Source: Mycobacterium sp. 1423905.2
GTDB taxonomy: Bacteria > Actinomycetota > Actinomycetes > Mycobacteriales > Mycobacteriaceae
Direction: 5' to 3'
Assembly (NCBI RefSeq): GCF_001673155.1
Contig: NZ_LZLE01000354.1
Location: 1-35,763, forward strand
DNA: 35,763 nt
Part shown: positions 35,107 through 35,763 of the stretch, one piece after another
Layout: each line of letters starts with the position of its first letter
Numbering within the stretch: position 1 is the first letter of the stretch
The notes under the pieces: model-generated
Database searches by the model: none
Seen by the model: the letters and a program-made list of their open reading frames with translations, nothing else
What the model was told of the DNA's origin: nothing
Program-made: the position numbers and the translations under genes

Positions 35107-35604
35107 ATGCGGTGGCGCGGGGTATGTCACGTCGAATTCGCGGTACTCGATTATGACGAGTCGATCGCGTTCTACGACGCGTTGTTCGGCTGGCTGGGGT
35201 ATAGCAGCTTCTCTTCGCTCAACATGGAATACCAGTCGATCTACTACATGACACGTAATGTCAACCCGCACAGCTATATCGGCATACAACCCGCCCGTTC
35301 TGGAGACAAGCTGACCCACAGCGACCAGGCGGTCGGGATTAACCACATTGCGCTCTGGGCCCGCAGCAGAAGAGAAGTCGACCGGTTCCATGGCGACTTC
35401 CTGGTCAAACGGGGTGTTCCCGTCACGGACGAGCCCACGGAGTATCCGCAGTATTGGCCGGGCTACTACGCGGTGTTCTTCGACGATCCCATCAACGGAA
35501 TCCATTGGGAGCTGGCGTGGCTACCGAAAGTACCCACGCCACGCCAGATTTGGTCGTTCTATCGCGCCATTGGCGGCGGCGAGTTTGAAACATCCTCGGC
35601 GTAG
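35107..35604 (+). CDS. VOC/glyoxalase-family protein, C-terminus replaced at a fold-back
   Basis: The reading frame encodes 165 residues. A VOC (vicinal oxygen chelate) fold is seen: WRGVCHVEFAVLDYDESIAFYDALFGWLGY at the start, INHIALWARSRREVDRFH in the middle and INGIHWELAWLPKVPTP near the end, with His/Glu metal candidates (His8, His in NHIAL, Glu in HWELAW). Substrate is unknown. The ATG at 35107 has GGGAGGAAT directly upstream. After ...FYRAIGG (base 35577) the frame leaves the family-like sequence and ends in GEFETSSA, while an inverted copy of the same gene end at 35606-35763 carries a longer tail. The real C-terminus is therefore probably not the one encoded here. Confidence 0.7.
   Translation: MRWRGVCHVEFAVLDYDESIAFYDALFGWLGYSSFSSLNMEYQSIYYMTRNVNPHSYIGIQPARSGDKLTHSDQAVGINHIALWARSRREVDRFHGDFLVKRGVPVTDEPTEYPQYWPGYYAVFFDDPINGIHWELAWLPKVPTPRQIWSFYRAIGGGEFETSSA
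35501..35577 (+). repeat. Inverted repeat, left arm (77 bp, VOC gene 3' part)
   Basis: This is an exact reverse complement of 35687-35763 over all 77 bases, separated by a 109-base spacer. The right arm reaches the last base of the window, so the true repeat is at least this long. Confidence 0.95.
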
Positions 35605-35605
35605 G

Positions 35606-35763
35606 TCAGCGGCGCGACAGGCTGCGTCTCGCCTGCCACAGTACGCCGGGGACGGTGTTCGGCAATTCCGGTCGGCTCTGGGCGAAGCCGCCAATGGCGC
35701 GATAGAACGACCAAATCTGGCGTGGCGTGGGTACTTTCGGTAGCCACGCCAGCTCCCAATGGA
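35606..35763 (-). CDS. Inverted partial copy of the VOC gene (3' end, runs off window)
   Basis: Read on the reverse strand from the window edge, it encodes HWELAWLPKVPTPRQIWSF then YRAIGG, identical to the forward gene, and continues FAQSRPELPNTVPGVLWQ ARRSLSRR-stop (TGA at 35606-35608). This longer, Arg-rich ending looks like a natural C-terminus for the family, unlike the truncated forward one. The N-terminal part is outside the window. It may be a real inverted duplicate or the same gene read back through a chimeric join. Confidence 0.6.
   Translation of the reverse strand, partial: HWELAWLPKVPTPRQIWSFYRAIGGFAQSRPELPNTVPGVLWQARRSLSRR
35687..35763 (-). repeat. Inverted repeat, right arm (77 bp, cut by window end)
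   Basis: It is the partner of 35501-35577, with no mismatch across 77 bases. Identity stops at 35687, at the GGCGGC shared by both arms. Confidence 0.95.

Noticed and set aside
33022..35763. Prophage or transposon in the accessory end
   Set aside because: No integrase, transposase, phage structural gene or terminal inverted repeat of an insertion sequence was recognised; only the ychF-tail duplication hints at integration.

Overview
The window is high-GC actinobacterial DNA and reads as the chromosome of a slow-growing-type Mycobacterium. Recalled against M. tuberculosis H37Rv, the gene order follows Rv1079-Rv1112: metB fragment, greA, DUF4307 protein, mca, small membrane protein, DUF255 protein, hemolysin III, (Z,E)-FPP synthase, coaA, glyA, desA2, phoH2, polysaccharide deacetylase, Rv1097c-like protein, fum, glpX, DUF4245 protein, AI-2E-type permease, carboxylesterase, 3beta-HSD, xseB, xseA, Rv1109c-like protein, ispH, DUF6542 protein and ychF. 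That comparison is from memory; no alignment was run.

Layout. 0-1.7 kb: a hairpin, a 5'-truncated metB piece in the unexpected orientation, greA and a DUF4307 membrane protein. 1.7-5.3 kb: a tight mca / membrane protein / DUF255 operon with 4-bp overlaps, then a ketosteroid-isomerase-like protein. 6.2-10.0 kb: cis-prenyltransferase, an unusual multi-pass membrane protein, a frameshifted O-methyltransferase and a small membrane protein; M. tuberculosis has PE/PE_PGRS and celA2 genes here. 10.1-14.9 kb: coaA (reverse), glyA, desA2, and phoH2 preceded by a small overlapping ORF that fits phoAT. 15.0-17.4 kb: peptidoglycan-type deacetylase and a six-helix HAMP adenylate cyclase that is extra relative to M. 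tuberculosis. 17.4-20.9 kb: reverse operon glpX-fum plus a proline-rich membrane protein. 21-26.3 kb: DUF4245, dienelactone hydrolase-like protein, permease, an intact type-B carboxylesterase and the cholesterol 3beta-HSD with a KstR-type operator. 26.4-32 kb: xseA/xseB operon, ispH, DUF6542 and ychF.

32-35.8 kb is accessory: a DUF1254/DUF1214 gene lies between two copies of the ychF 3' end, followed by a TetR regulator, a broken SnoaL-like gene, a secreted DUF732 protein, a charged coiled-coil protein and a VOC/glyoxalase-like gene.

Three things stand out. Many transcription units start with a TANNNT box 5-9 bases before an ATG or GTG, the signature of leaderless mRNAs. The ychF tail is duplicated around a foreign-looking cassette. 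Both window ends have fold-back (inverted) structure: metB at the left, a 77-bp inverted repeat of the VOC gene at the right. This could be real rearrangement, but it is also typical of chimeras at the ends of contigs from amplified DNA, so the outer ~0.5 kb on the left and ~0.2 kb on the right should be treated with caution. No tRNA, rRNA, CRISPR array, transposase or integrase gene was recognised, and no stretch over about 300 bases lacks a gene.
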